Part shown: one piece after another, positions 53,885 through 64,000 of the stretch
Layout of the letters: every line of letters starts with the position of its first letter
Numbering within the stretch: the stretch's first letter is position 1
DNA from: Stenopsyche tienmushanensis
Lineage: Eukaryota; Arthropoda; Insecta; Trichoptera; Stenopsychidae
Direction of reading: 5' to 3'
Assembly (NCBI GenBank): GCA_008973525.1
Contig: WACJ01000501.1
Coordinates: forward strand, 2,666,001 to 2,730,000
Length of the DNA stretch: 64,000 nt
The notes under the pieces: model-generated
What the model was told of the DNA's origin: nothing
What the model saw: only the letters and a program-made list of their open reading frames with translations
Databases searched by the model: none
Position numbers and translations under genes: made by a program

Positions 53885-55555
53885 GCTTTGCGATCGTACG
53901 CCATGCCTAAACATGTTCACAAAACATGCGCATTTAAATTTATGCATGAAACATACATTTAAAAAAAAAATAAGATGGTTACATTAACGCCTGATGATTA
54001 AATAAGCAATTTTAGGGCTAAAGTGGAACCTCGATAAACCGTTCCCGCATAATACGTTTTCCCGGATGGACCGTTCATTTTTTATAGTCCCGTCAAACTA
54101 TTATTATTTGAAGCTTTCCCGCATTCCCCGTTTCCCGCAATTACCGTTTTTTTTTCAGGGTCCCTTGGAAAACGTAAAATCGAGGTTTCACTGTACTTTC
54201 ATTTTTTCAATTAAAATATTTTATATATTGATCAAATATTAAAAAAATATATGAGTCATATTTTATGGATGCCATTGCACACATGTCTGCTAATGCTGTA
54301 AAGTGCACACCATCTATCAATTTAATATATTTATATTTCTCACATCAGTCCCAAAAATATGTTTTTAAGCCTATTCTCGAAATAGAATTAATGAAATGAG
54401 TCCTACGCTTGCTTAAATTTTAGATATATTAGTGCAGAATTAATAAAGGAGGCAGTGTATTTAAGATACGCTCTTTCGCCGTGTTAAAACATTCTACATT
54501 ATTTATTTTAAGTGTCATGAAGCATTTGAAACATAATCCATGCTACGCGATCTCCCAGACTAAAAAGAAACGGTGTTAAAATATATGAGCAAGCAAATTC
54601 TTAAAACTTTTGCAACTTTTCACTCGCGATCCTCCTCGGGGACATTACATAAGTTTTGACACTATTCAGACCATGTTACAATATTCATTATTTACTCTTG
54701 AGAACTTCCAAACCAAATACTAATGTTTAGAAATATAAGTTGCCAACTATTATGAGAGTGCTGAAATAAATCCACTGCTGGAAACTTTTAAGTCGCATTG
54801 ACATTGGACCCTAAGAACTCGACCAAAGAAATTAGGTAGTGTCGATTATTTTGGGTACTTTTGTGCCAACATTCTCATTTTATCAATTTTAGCCAGAAAT
54901 TTCCCATTTATTAAATGCATCTCTTGTTTATTTTATGGGATGCGATTGAAAACATTAACTGGATAGTATAAAGACAGCGAGATGTGAAGTTATATCTAAA
55001 TGTGCGGTTGGCCAAGACCAGGTCGTGTATCTTATCCCTGGAGGAGTTCTCTTCCGACAAGTATTGCTTGGCCGTTATTTCGATGTCGCTTATCAGACTT
55101 CAGCAAATGATCCCATTCCCAGCGTCTATCTATCTGCAGCAAACTCCAAACTTTGCCAAATTTATTAATTTATTTAAGAATTGCTAGTTCATATAATCGC
55201 TAATTCTACAGGTTGTACGTAATTCATAGGGCATCATCAATTATTTTTGGGTCTATCATGGAAGGCGTTTAATATTTTGAAAAGAAATATGCATTAAAGT
55301 TAATATAGCTATTATAAAAATCAAAAATCACGGATATAACGAGCAACAATTATAAACAGATTTAGATTTAAAAAAAACATCAAAATTGCTATTTTCATAG
55401 ACCAAAATGGATGTTTTACATTACCAAAATTTAAATGAATCCTACATTAAGAAAGAGACAATTCCTTTGTGCAATTTAACATCCAAGATTTTGGGTGCTT
55501 CATGTACCGTAATTTAAGCGCTTAAAATCTTCCATGTGGTTTATCATCAGTTTAA
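53885..55555. other. No recognisable feature
   Basis: AT-rich; CCCG-containing CGTTTTCCCGGA / CCGTTTCCCGC words near 54.05-54.15 kb resemble ends of DNA transposons but could not be paired. Confidence 0.4.
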
Positions 55556-55559
55556 ATCT

Positions 55560-55828
55560 AACTCTCTTCTCTAAATAACTATTTATTCCACACGAGAGAA
55601 AGAGAGAGAGGTCTGGCTGCAGGTGGGACGACCTCCCGCAGCCAAGGCTAACCGTCGACTCTCCCAACTCCCGCCTTCTGCGTGTGTACACAACCGGCAA
55701 CGGTGCACCCGCAAGAAGCGATCGATCGACATTCATGTCTCCGTAGGGCCTCAAGAGATGGCGTTATTAAAATAATACATTGCACCTGAAGAGAGACGGA
55801 AGATGTCGCTGTTAATCTGGCAGACTAT
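55560..55828 (-). repeat. LTR-2 relic
   Basis: CTCTCTTCTCTAAATAACTA, TTCCACACGAGAG, ACGACCTCCCGCAGCCAAGG, ACCGGCAACGGTGCACCC and GTCGCTGTTAATCTGGC. The piggyBac-like MITE begins five bases further on. Confidence 0.78.
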
Positions 55829-55833
55829 CTTAA

Positions 55834-56238
55834 CCCTTTACAGTCCCTAAATATTTTATACATTTTTAAGATAAAACTTTTTTTTTCAATTTTTAAGTTA
55901 TTTTTAGGGTTTTTAAAATTTTATTTCGAATATTCGTTAGTTTCGGACCAAAATAGTATATGATTACGTAAAAATACTGTATGTTCGGAGATATTCATGA
56001 AAGCGCGCGTTAAAAGTCACTGCCTGTGTTTTAGGATTTTATCCGGGCAACAGCCCCTTTCCTTTGTATCTCTAGCAGGTAGGCGAAACACTATGAAGGA
56101 TCATAAAAACCAATATTTCTTTCCAAATAATGTCCTTAACACGATGCGCAAAATAAAATTACATGATTTTAAATCTAATTGTGGAAAAAAATGTAAAAAC
56201 AAAATGTCGAGCCAGACTCGACATAGGACCACAAAGAG
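55834..56238. mobile_element. piggyBac-like MITE, copy 2 (inverted relative to copy 1)
   Basis: TTAA (55830-55833) precedes CCCTTTACAGTCC; the other end is GGACCACAAAGAG followed by CTAA, a one-base change from TTAA. Ends and the internal ATGTCGAG/CTCGACAT hairpin match copy 1 at 11.6-12.1 kb in reverse. It is 405 bases, without transposase; the 81-codon frame inside is not family-like. Confidence 0.82.
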
Positions 56239-56242
56239 CTAA

Positions 56243-57845
56243 ATCGTAGATCTATGCGTATATACAGCAAACAATTAAACAAAACAAATTCAACATAACG
56301 AACACCATCCATTAAATTCAGCCAAATTTACAGATAGATATTTGAACAAATTTATATTTCACAAAACTTGTTTTATTTACATTTAAAAAACGAGCGACCT
56401 CACTGAAAGACCCTATAAATCCCATTATTCATGTGCTCAAGTTTACATTGGACATTTTTTGTTAAAAATCTGTTTTCTTCGGCCGTTTGAGAAGCTGTGA
56501 TCACGCCAAAGCATATAAGCACATAGAAGTCGGCGATTGGAAAAAATGGTAGCACTTATCAGAGCTGGTCTGGATCCGTGTGTATTTGTTTTGTTCCTCG
56601 GTTGGTAAACAATCGCAGCATAAACTAGCTGTGTCTTATTGAAATATGAAGAAAGTACCGCTCGTGGACGCAAAAAGAGTACACATTGTTAGGCAGCAAA
56701 ACACCACGCATAAATCACCATACCGCTAAGCACCTTCATAAATTTGCTAGATTAGATTTAATAATTTATTGTAAACATTTCGTATGTGGAGCGAGCCGAG
56801 CAAAAACTCAACCCCCGACGCCACTTTTTGCTGATACTTTAAACAAGGACGTTAAACGAAAAAATGGAAGATCGTGCACATTTTTTGTACATCCATCTTT
56901 ATCCGATACGTACTCTTTTTGTAGCAAAAAATACGCTATGCAAGAATTAAAAATAGAGAAAACGGGACACCTCGGGGAAATGGGGACACATTTTGCACCT
57001 CAAATAGTTTTACCGTAAAAGAATCCCAGTCACATTATCGAAGCAATATAAAAGAACATAATAGCCAAAAGGGAATCCGTTCATATACTTTTTTATTATA
57101 CACATTTTTATAGCAAATAATGGCAAATCATTTTATTTTTTCACAAAACTTTGTACAAGGTTCACGTCCATATCATATATGCTTCCATGGGTCCATTCAC
57201 TTTCGATCCGCAGTAGAAATACCAGGCGAATTAAATACTACTTTTGATTCAGGTATTTATATGCAGGACAAGAGAAATACCACATTTGTGCGATCAGAGA
57301 AAACGGCGGGATGATCAAGGCCTCCTGCGGCCAAGACATTTGGTCGGACTCCAAAACTTTGAGAGCGGAAAATTTGCTTAAAACTCATTCACAACTGTCA
57401 TCTTAGAAATTTTATTACCAATAATGTCTGGATTTCAATGCTCTAATGCAAAATCTGTACCTTAAAAAGGAAAACTATTTTCGCCAGATTACATGTGCTT
57501 TTCCTGTATTTCTGTATAAAACTAAAATATAAGACATTTTCGTTAATTGAATTACGCGGAGTCTTTATGTGCGATTTAATTTTTATGCAGTATAAAAAGT
57601 ATGGAAATCCCCAAACTATGCTTGGAGACATTGGGAAAAATTGCCTAAAACGTCATTTTCGTCACCATCATTTATTTAAGGCAACATCACTGCTAATTTT
57701 AATTTGTGAAAGCTCACCCAACGGGTCAACAGGGTGAACGTATCGAAGCATGCTCACACGGTCATCTCAATTTAGATTATGGGGGATTTTCACAAAACAA
57801 TAACACAAAATAAGTCCCAAATAATAGGGACGCTGAAAAACTAGA
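56243..57845. other. No recognisable feature
   Basis: Several short frames (56443-56673, 56686-57018, 57120-57314) lie in single-copy-looking sequence, none with a motif. Confidence 0.4.
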
Positions 57846-57849
57846 TTCA

Positions 57850-58170
57850 AGTCATAAAGAAAGAGCATTATCGCACATCGAGTGCGGAGATTAGTGAATC
57901 GGAGACAGAGACGGAAGGAAGGTCTTGCATCTCAGCATAGAGTCGTACGTCGATAGCAAGATTGTGCTATAAAGGTCTAAATGACAACAAATGCGATTCA
58001 TAACGCTTCATTTACTTATAACAAAAATGCATTATTTTGTTGCTAAAACTGAAATTACATACGTGTATTGTTTATGTTTATACGAAGAAATTGACGAACA
58101 TTGTGAGTTATCAATGGTGTTAAGGTTCGTTTATTGATATACAAGCTTGACATACGCTGCGCGATCCTGA
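57850..58170 (-). repeat. RepY copy, longest
   Basis: The plus strand reads AAGAGCATTATCGCACATCG, GGAGATTAGTGAATCGGAGA, TCAATGGTGTTAAGGTTCGT and TTATTGATATACAAGCTTG, the reverse of 6405-6720. AATAAA appears on the minus strand. Confidence 0.65.
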
Positions 58171-58235
58171 GAGAAAAATAGATTTGTGTAAAAATTACTA
58201 ATAAGTCCATTTGTTTAATATAAAAAATAATATGG

Positions 58236-58610
58236 TATCGTCATCAGATATTTAAATGCTAGTTCGAATTGATGACCGCGTGAGCCCCCATTTTCGTATA
58301 ACACCATCAATGTAACTGATAAAATTCCTTTCTGCTGAGACACGGACTAAAACTCGCAAAATTCCCGATTTTCCGACAAAATATTTATTTTTGTCGCTGC
58401 AGATGAATACTTATATACTATAGTACTTTGATGTGATTCGTAATTGTATTACGGAGGAATATAAAAAATCTGAATCCCGTATCTATTATATTTCATATCG
58501 ATATTCCCATTATTAGAGTGGAGGTGTAGTAAATACATCACCGGTAGGGAAAGGTTAATATAAAAATTTGAAAACCATATATGTACTGCATATATGTATA
58601 CATATCAGGG
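58236..58610 (+). repeat. hAT-family copy, arm 1 of an inverted pair
   Basis: It matches 14670-15020 from ATCGTCATCAGATATTTAAA to CATCACCGGTAGGGAAAGGT, ending near ATATATGTATACATA. The left end is truncated. Confidence 0.8.
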
Positions 58611-59760
58611 TTTCCCACAGCAATTTTATATTAAAAACTAATTATAAAATGCCATAATTTAACGCTGCTGGTGGAAACATCAAGAATGCCATTATTCATA
58701 GCGGTTTCTTCTTGTTTCTTGAGCGCCAAGTAAAAAAGGATACACCAGTTTCCTTAACTGCATCCAGCATAACGTCATTTGTCTATGCCACATGTTTTTA
58801 TCCCTATTTGGAAACCACATAATCGAACAGAAGATAAGCTTGAGTCCCGACGGACAGGTGTTGAAGATTCGATATTGTTCGAACACCCAGCGGAATGTCT
58901 CAATTTTATTTTTCAGCTGAAATACAAAATGTGCGATGTTTTCTTTTTCAAATTAATGTTAATATTTTTATTGGCGTATTTATATGAATCACTATCGCTC
59001 GGGAGCGGCTTCATCAAATCGGGAATTCGAAATTTATACAAACGGGACTCAAGCATTGTTCGGGGGGAAAGTTTTCCATATTTTTACACATTATGAGATC
59101 CGGTAGGCATTTTTGAGGCCCGCCGGATCCGCGTTCCCTTTTTTTAATATGGGTGAATACAAATAAGCAGTTGACTGTATAATAAAAAGGAGCAATGGCA
59201 GGATGTCGCTTCTGAACATATGGAAGGTATCCATCAAATTCCTCGGCATGGTGTATTTGTTGTGTGCTCTATATATTTTGTGATGATACTATTTGTTTAG
59301 CTGCCACGGGAACACATATCGAACATATATGTTTACAAAAGCAAACCGAATTTCCATCCTTTGTTGGCGGAATTTGTTATTCATATGAATTTTGCGAGAT
59401 AAGGCCGAGAAAAAGTATCATGGCCTCGTTTCTCAACATTGGTGTCGTAAATTCGCATTTTATTCCGGCGATTTTTTATTTGCAGTGTATGCAAAGTGTG
59501 GCGGTATTCGTCCTCTCTGGAATTGTGTCGCAAGACTTTTAAATTTGCTTTTATCACTCGAAACTTCGAGCAGAAACGAGGAATTCGAATGGAAATATTA
59601 AGTATCGGAGGCGCTTAAAAATGCATAGTTTATGAAGACATTTAAGGGGTGGAGAATATCCACCCACCTCCACCGAAAAAATATAAAGGGATAAAAATAA
59701 TTTTAAAATTGCATATGAAAAAACATGAATTCTCACTATAATCCACTATGTCATCAGTTG
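58611..59760. other. Spacer of the inverted hAT pair; no gene
   Basis: A GC-richer block with short overlapping frames at 59.26-59.60 kb; no motif seen. Confidence 0.4.
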
Positions 59761-59764
59761 TTTT

Positions 59765-60295
59765 AGGTACTCATGAATCTCGGGATTAGAAAAATTAATC
59801 CCGAAAAATTCGTGATTGAAATTTTCGTCTAACAGAAATCGTACACCTCACCAGCATGTTGAAGGTTACTAAATCGAGACATTCTCTCCAAAATCTGGAC
59901 GCTTGAAAACAGTGGCGTAACTACTAATTGGCGAGCTTAGGCGGTGCCTTGGCGCAGTAATTGTCTAATCTATGTATACATATATTCAGTACATATATGT
60001 ATTTCAAATTGTCATATGAACCTTTCCCTACCGGTGATGTATTTACTACACCTCGACTCTAATAATGGGAATATCGATATGAAATATAATAGATACGGGG
60101 TTCAGAATTTTTATATTCCTCCGTAATACAATTACGAATCACATCAAAGTACTATAGGTATATAATATTCATCTACAGCGACAAAAATAAATATTTTGTC
60201 GGGAAATCGGGAATTTTGCGAGTTTTAGTACGTGTCTCAGTAAAAAGAAATTTCATCAGACACATTGATGGTGTTATACGAAAAATGGGGGCTCA
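59765..60295 (-). repeat. hAT-family copy, arm 2 of an inverted pair
   Basis: It starts TAGGTACTCATGAATCTCGG, the terminal repeat, and runs inverted relative to 14670-15246 to AAAAATGGGGGCTCAC. It overlaps arm 1 for about 350 bases in inverted orientation. Confidence 0.8.
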
Positions 60296-60299
60296 CTTT

Positions 60300-61160
60300 T
60301 TGGAGGCTTTTTGAATATTAAATAATATTTTTTTATGTATTAAAAAATATGATTTTCATGCGAATTTATGAAGTGGTATTCAAATGTAAATTAAATCGCA
60401 TTAAATTGAATATCATTTAATAGAAAGCATATAACATAGCATATATATTTTAAATATATTCAAGCATAATTTGAGCCAAAATCCTTTATTAAGACAGCAT
60501 AATTTGCATCTGCCAGATGAATGGCATCAAATTATGCGTATAAATATAATGAAAATAAATTATTATATTTTTAATATTTCCAGAAGCATTGTTAAGGCCT
60601 AAAATCTTACTCACTTCATAACCCAAACTAAATATTAATCCTGGTTACTCATCTGGCACATGAAGCCCGCGAGTGTAGACGCCTAAGTCGAGGGCTCAGG
60701 GCGGGTGTGTTATTTTAATTCTTTGGGCTTTTACCTCAATTTCGTTGGAGGGCATTTTGTGAATTCGCAAGAAAGCAGGTCGCGTATGGAGTTTGCTGGG
60801 AGCACGTAAAAGGGGGGTGTGGGAAAACATTCAAAACACAATCAGGGCCTCAATAATAGGAGCGGGGGGGCTTAGTACGAATTTTAATGCGGCTATTGCG
60901 TGGCATAGCCGCCGCACCAGGAAAATTGATAATGACGCTTTTATTTTTATGGCGGAGGCTTAAGCGGAATAAAAGCAAGTTTTTCGAGTAAAAAAAATAA
61001 AAACATGCCATGGCGGCCATAAACACTGACTTTGTCGAACATGTTATTTGTATGCACTGGAATATGACCGTGGTTTGGAAATACATTTAAAAACGCTTTT
61101 ATACATTTTTCGCACTAAAGTTAATTTAAGTATAATGTACTCCATCATTGAGATTTTCCA
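60300..61160. other. No recognisable feature
   Basis: AT-rich, then a GC-richer stretch at 60.7-61.0 kb; no supported gene. Confidence 0.4.
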
Positions 61161-61164
61161 CACG

Positions 61165-61221
61165 ATTTGGAATAACGGACATCCAAACATTGTTTTCGTT
61201 TGGATGTCCGTTATTCCAAAT
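61165..61221. repeat. Perfect 24-bp hairpin
   Basis: The left arm 61165-61188 (ATTTGGAATAACGGACATCC then AAAC) and the right arm 61198-61221 are exact complements, with the 9-base loop ATTGTTTTC. No partner elsewhere in the window. Confidence 0.95.
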
Positions 61222-61224
61222 TTG

Positions 61225-61690
61225 CGTAAACAAATAACACACTTGAAATCGAAATCAGTATCAGTCGATAAATTTGGGCTAACGATCTATATAATCGTGC
61301 GATGTATGCGGGGAAGCTCTCCGTCTCTATCTCCCGAGCTGAGCTACGTCCTCTCTCTGTCTCTGTCTGTCTCCGAGCTCATTATACAAGAGTGCTCTTT
61401 CAAATAAGTGGAGAGGGGATCCCAAGTCCTGGGATAGTACTCCTCTAGGAGTTAATAATATATTATAAAGACATTGAGCCCCCTAATACTATTCATTCAG
61501 CATTCCATAAAGTTCTTTTAACACATTCCCGTCGGATTACATATATATTCGTCTTTCGGGTACTAACAACGCAACTATGCGTTTTTAATTATATGATATA
61601 TTGACTTTAAAATACAAGGTTTAACATGATAAACCTTTCAATTTCCAGTAAAAAATGCCTCCGCATACATTTTTTCACAACCGCGTCTTA
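61225..61690. other. No gene; CT-rich low-complexity patch
   Basis: A degenerate TCTCTGTCTC-type run at about 61315-61380; otherwise nothing recognised. Confidence 0.5.
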
Positions 61691-62086
61691 AAAACACAGA
61701 TTTTTTTGTTTCAAAATTGGCGCAACTGCTGTATAGAAGGGATTCTAACGGTCAGTTTTTAGTCTCGCTTGTTTGTCAACCATTTTGTTCAGTCACAGTA
61801 AATTCTTCTAATAGAGAGATCGACGCGCACACCCGTCAACTCCCGTCCAACCATCGGAATTTCATGAAAGTTTATGCTAGTGATGTAATGCGTCGACAGC
61901 ATGTTCAAATAATGCCGTACTAATGCTCATGACGAAGCAAAATGTAAAAGACCATCAGTAATTTCCGACAAACTTGTGCAAAAAATCGAAGAACAAATGC
62001 GAAATGATCGCCGTGTGGCGATTGATGACCCTCATAAAGAATTTCTTGACATTGCTCGATGATGTTGGATCCGAAAAACTTGGTTA

Positions 62087-62375
62087 TGTAGCGTGGGCGA
62101 TTTGCCATCCCCATGCAATGGCGCTGTTAATCTGAGCAGATTTAATTTGCCAAATCTTTCGTCTCTCTCTTTAGACGCAATGTGTTATTTCAACAGCGCC
62201 ATCTTCTGTGGCTTCTAAAATTACTGACCGATTGCTTTTTGTGCGCGCCGACTGAGTGGTGATGCGTAAGAGCCGTCGATTGGCCTTGGATGCGAGAAGA
62301 CGTCCTTCTCGCAGCCAGATCTCTCTCTCTCTCTCTCTCTCTCTCGTACTGAATAAAAAGTTACCAGAGAGCCGC
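62087..62375 (+). repeat. LTR-2 relic with its TGTA start, inside mariner
   Basis: It begins TGTAGCGTGGGCGATTTGCC directly after the mariner codons for EKLGY. It continues CATCCCCATGCAATGGCGCT, TCAACAGCGCCATCTTCTGT and AAGACGTCCTTCTCGCAGCC, then a CT run, ending near GTACTGAATAAAAAG. The rest of the LTR is missing. Confidence 0.8.
62331..62345 (+). repeat. (CT)n microsatellite
   Basis: An expanded form of the CTCTCTCTTTCTCTC stretch present in other LTR-2 copies. Confidence 0.9.
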
Positions 62376-62468
62376 TCAGGGATGCCAGGAGCGCCCGTTT
62401 GGTGCCTTCAGACTATTACATTTTCACTAAGCGGTTTTACAACTACATTACAAATTAAGTGGCTGAAA

Positions 62469-62573
62469 ATGAAGTGGCTGTTGGCGGCGAAGGTCTATAA
62501 CACTGGCATACAAAAACTGGTGTCTCGATTACAAAAATGTCTCGATCTCAACGGCGATTACGTTGAAAAATAG
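62469..62573 (+). pseudogene. Mariner transposase C-terminus
   Basis: KWLLAAKVYNTGIQKLVSRL followed by KCLDLNGDYVEK and stop. GIQKLV-R--KCL-LNGDYVEK is the usual last block of Mos-type mariner transposases. The catalytic DDD region that should precede it is absent. Confidence 0.88.
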
Positions 62574-62674
62574 TTAAATATATTTATGAAGTATCCTGTG
62601 AATTTCAATTAAATGCAAGCATTTTAGATCCTACATAAATGTTGTAAACTTACTTTCTGGATAACCCTCCTAAT

Positions 62675-63865
62675 TAAACACTTTTTTCTATTATTGATAT
62701 TTTTTAATACATTTTTGCAAATATGTCCAGCGTCAGGCAAAAGATAATGCTATGCGTAATCCGACTGGAATGTGTTAATATACAAACTCGCATGTGGGTT
62801 CATTTGCTATCGGGCCGCTGAAGCCGAACATTAGGATAAAGAAAGTCCAGTGGCGACAAACAAATACTCATCTTAACTAGAAGAAAGGTTGATGTAATAA
62901 GCTTAGTGAGGATTCGGCTAAAATTAGATTTTTGATAAATTGTTCGATAAATGTTACTTAAATTTGATTTTTTTGCTTGGATAAATTATCTCGAAAATTT
63001 CGCAGACAAACAAATTTGATTTGCATCCGAAAAAAACCGTTTGAAGGCTACTAGTTCAATGGATTTATCGTCGATCAAAAATAATTTCACTAAGGCTTTT
63101 CCACGCCATCAATCTTACTTTGAGATGAACAGTTTCAAATTTTGAATTTTCCAATACAAATGAAAAGCCGTGCAATTCATCCAGGGGCGATTTTATATTT
63201 TCCCCGAGCAGGTGGGCTCTTTTTCAGCCCGGGGGCCTGTTTTTCTTTCGTTTTTCGCCCTACACCCGAGCGGACATGTCATGCAAGGAACCATGATGGA
63301 TTGCGCCTTTTCATTCAGTTTAATTTTCCAACATAAAGAACATAATACCCCTTTTTACCTCCTCTCGACAATTGTTCTCCCCTTCTCGCCCGCTCCCGCA
63401 CACACGCACACACGTCTGCGTGATTCTGAGATATTATTTGTGGGGGCCGATAATGCGTCTCTGGAAAATAATTAATACGGGCGTTAAATTTAATAAAAAT
63501 TTAATCGTCGCCTAATGCAAAAGTTCGATATGTCTCAGGGGGCACGACATGATATTTATGCGATAGCATTTTAGTAACGTGTAGGGCTTAAAGTACGCAA
63601 GTGCGTGATGACTCAAACTTTGGCTTAATGTTTTTGTAATAAAATTGAGGATTTATATTTGTTGCACGATGTAAATAGCGTTCAGGTTCATTAACATTTA
63701 AAATACTGCATGTTAATTGTGGTGCTTATTCATTTTTCTGGAGGCATTGACTCATTTGGATACGGGATGAAATATCACCCACCACCCAGACGAATAAATC
63801 GACTCTGTTTAAAATTAATCTTATAGTAATATTCCCTTTATTAAACAAGAGTAATTCCATAAGTA
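62675..63865. other. No recognisable feature
   Basis: A GC-richer block at 63.15-63.45 kb has two overlapping open frames without motif. Confidence 0.4.
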
Positions 63866-63869
63866 ACGG

Positions 63870-64000
63870 ACCTGACCAAAAAATGATCATCGTTATGTGA
63901 CACAAGTGGCAGAATTTCAACGAGGCCGTACGAGATTAAAATTTTGGACATGAAAAAGCTGTGCGCAAGATGGGTGCCGTGTTTGCTCACAATGGAAAAA
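63870..64000 (+). pseudogene. Mariner transposase scrap, cut by the window end
   Basis: VAEFQRGRT is joined, by an internal deletion, to KILDMKKLCARWVPCLLTME. Same lineage as the 52.7-kb fragment. Its continuation lies outside the window. Confidence 0.8.

Larger units (their letters stand above)
61690..62670 (+). mobile_element. Mariner (Mos-type) copy split by LTR-2
   Basis: It aligns with 42070-43074 on both sides of an LTR-2 insert. The right TIR (GGAGGGTTATCCAGAAAGTA in reverse) is followed by TA at 62671-62672. The left TIR is not identifiable, so the left limit is approximate. HTH remnants (VYASDVM, then KNFLTLLDDVGSEKLGY in shifting frames) precede the LTR. Confidence 0.7.

Noticed and set aside
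1..64000. CRISPR arrays, bacterial operons, tRNA or rRNA genes
   Set aside because: No regularly spaced direct repeats of that kind, no Shine-Dalgarno-type gene packing, no tRNA or rRNA signature found by reading.

Overview
This window reads as a transposon graveyard from an arthropod (most likely insect) nuclear genome. It is AT-rich with scattered GC-richer blocks. It has no bacterial gene organisation, no confident host gene and no tRNA or rRNA gene. Almost everything recognisable is a mobile element: LTR retrotransposons, R1-clade LINEs, mariner, hAT and piggyBac-like DNA transposons, and several dispersed repeats I cannot classify. Working names used below: LTR-1 (complete element at the left edge), LTR-2 (relic LTR family), LINE-A, LINE-B and LINE-C (R1-clade lineages), RepX (noncoding repeat that hosts LINE insertions), RepY (LTR-like repeat with AATAAA), RepH (module with a hairpin).

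Left end, 1-3.6 kb: LTR-1 has two apparently identical 657-bp LTRs, a primer-binding site, a polypurine tract and one open reading frame with six Pro-rich tandem repeats. It has no protease, RT, RNase H or integrase. This recent, non-autonomous retrotransposon with an unrecognised protein is the most novel object in the window.

3.6-29 kb: old debris. It includes a mariner with both TIRs and TA duplications but a deleted core (7.95-8.88 kb), a piggyBac-like MITE (11.6-12.1 kb), hAT remains flanked by 18-bp palindromes (14.1-15.3 kb), and RepX copies (17.2-18.5 and 23.9-24.4 kb). A decayed LINE-A carries a nested LINE-B with a 12-bp target duplication (20.5-22.3 kb), and a rearranged LINE-B lies at 26.7-28.3 kb.

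30.2-34.5 kb: the best-preserved autonomous-type element, LINE-A. ORF1 carries three zinc knuckles; ORF2 (999 codons) carries APE endonuclease, reverse transcriptase and a C-terminal zinc finger. It ends in 3' UTR and poly(A), and 12-bp duplications show it landed in a RepX copy. The 17.8-kb RepX copy is a paralogous empty site. It is 5'-truncated.

34.8-64 kb: mariner derivatives at 38.5, 42.0 and 61.7 kb (two carrying LTR-2 pieces at nearly the same place) and mariner fragments at 37.1, 44.9, 49.4, 52.7 and 63.9 kb. There is also an ORF1-only LINE inside another RepX (45.1-46.6 kb), a second piggyBac-like MITE (55.8-56.2 kb), an inverted hAT pair (58.2-60.3 kb) and a perfect 24-bp hairpin (61.2 kb).

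Nine LTR-2 relics scattered over the window can be recognised as one LTR because their outer ends show TGTA on one side and TTACA plus a primer-binding site on the other. That primer-binding site is almost the same as in LTR-1. Limits: there were no database searches, boundaries of relics are usually good to 10-30 bases, and family names rest on motifs and termini read by eye.
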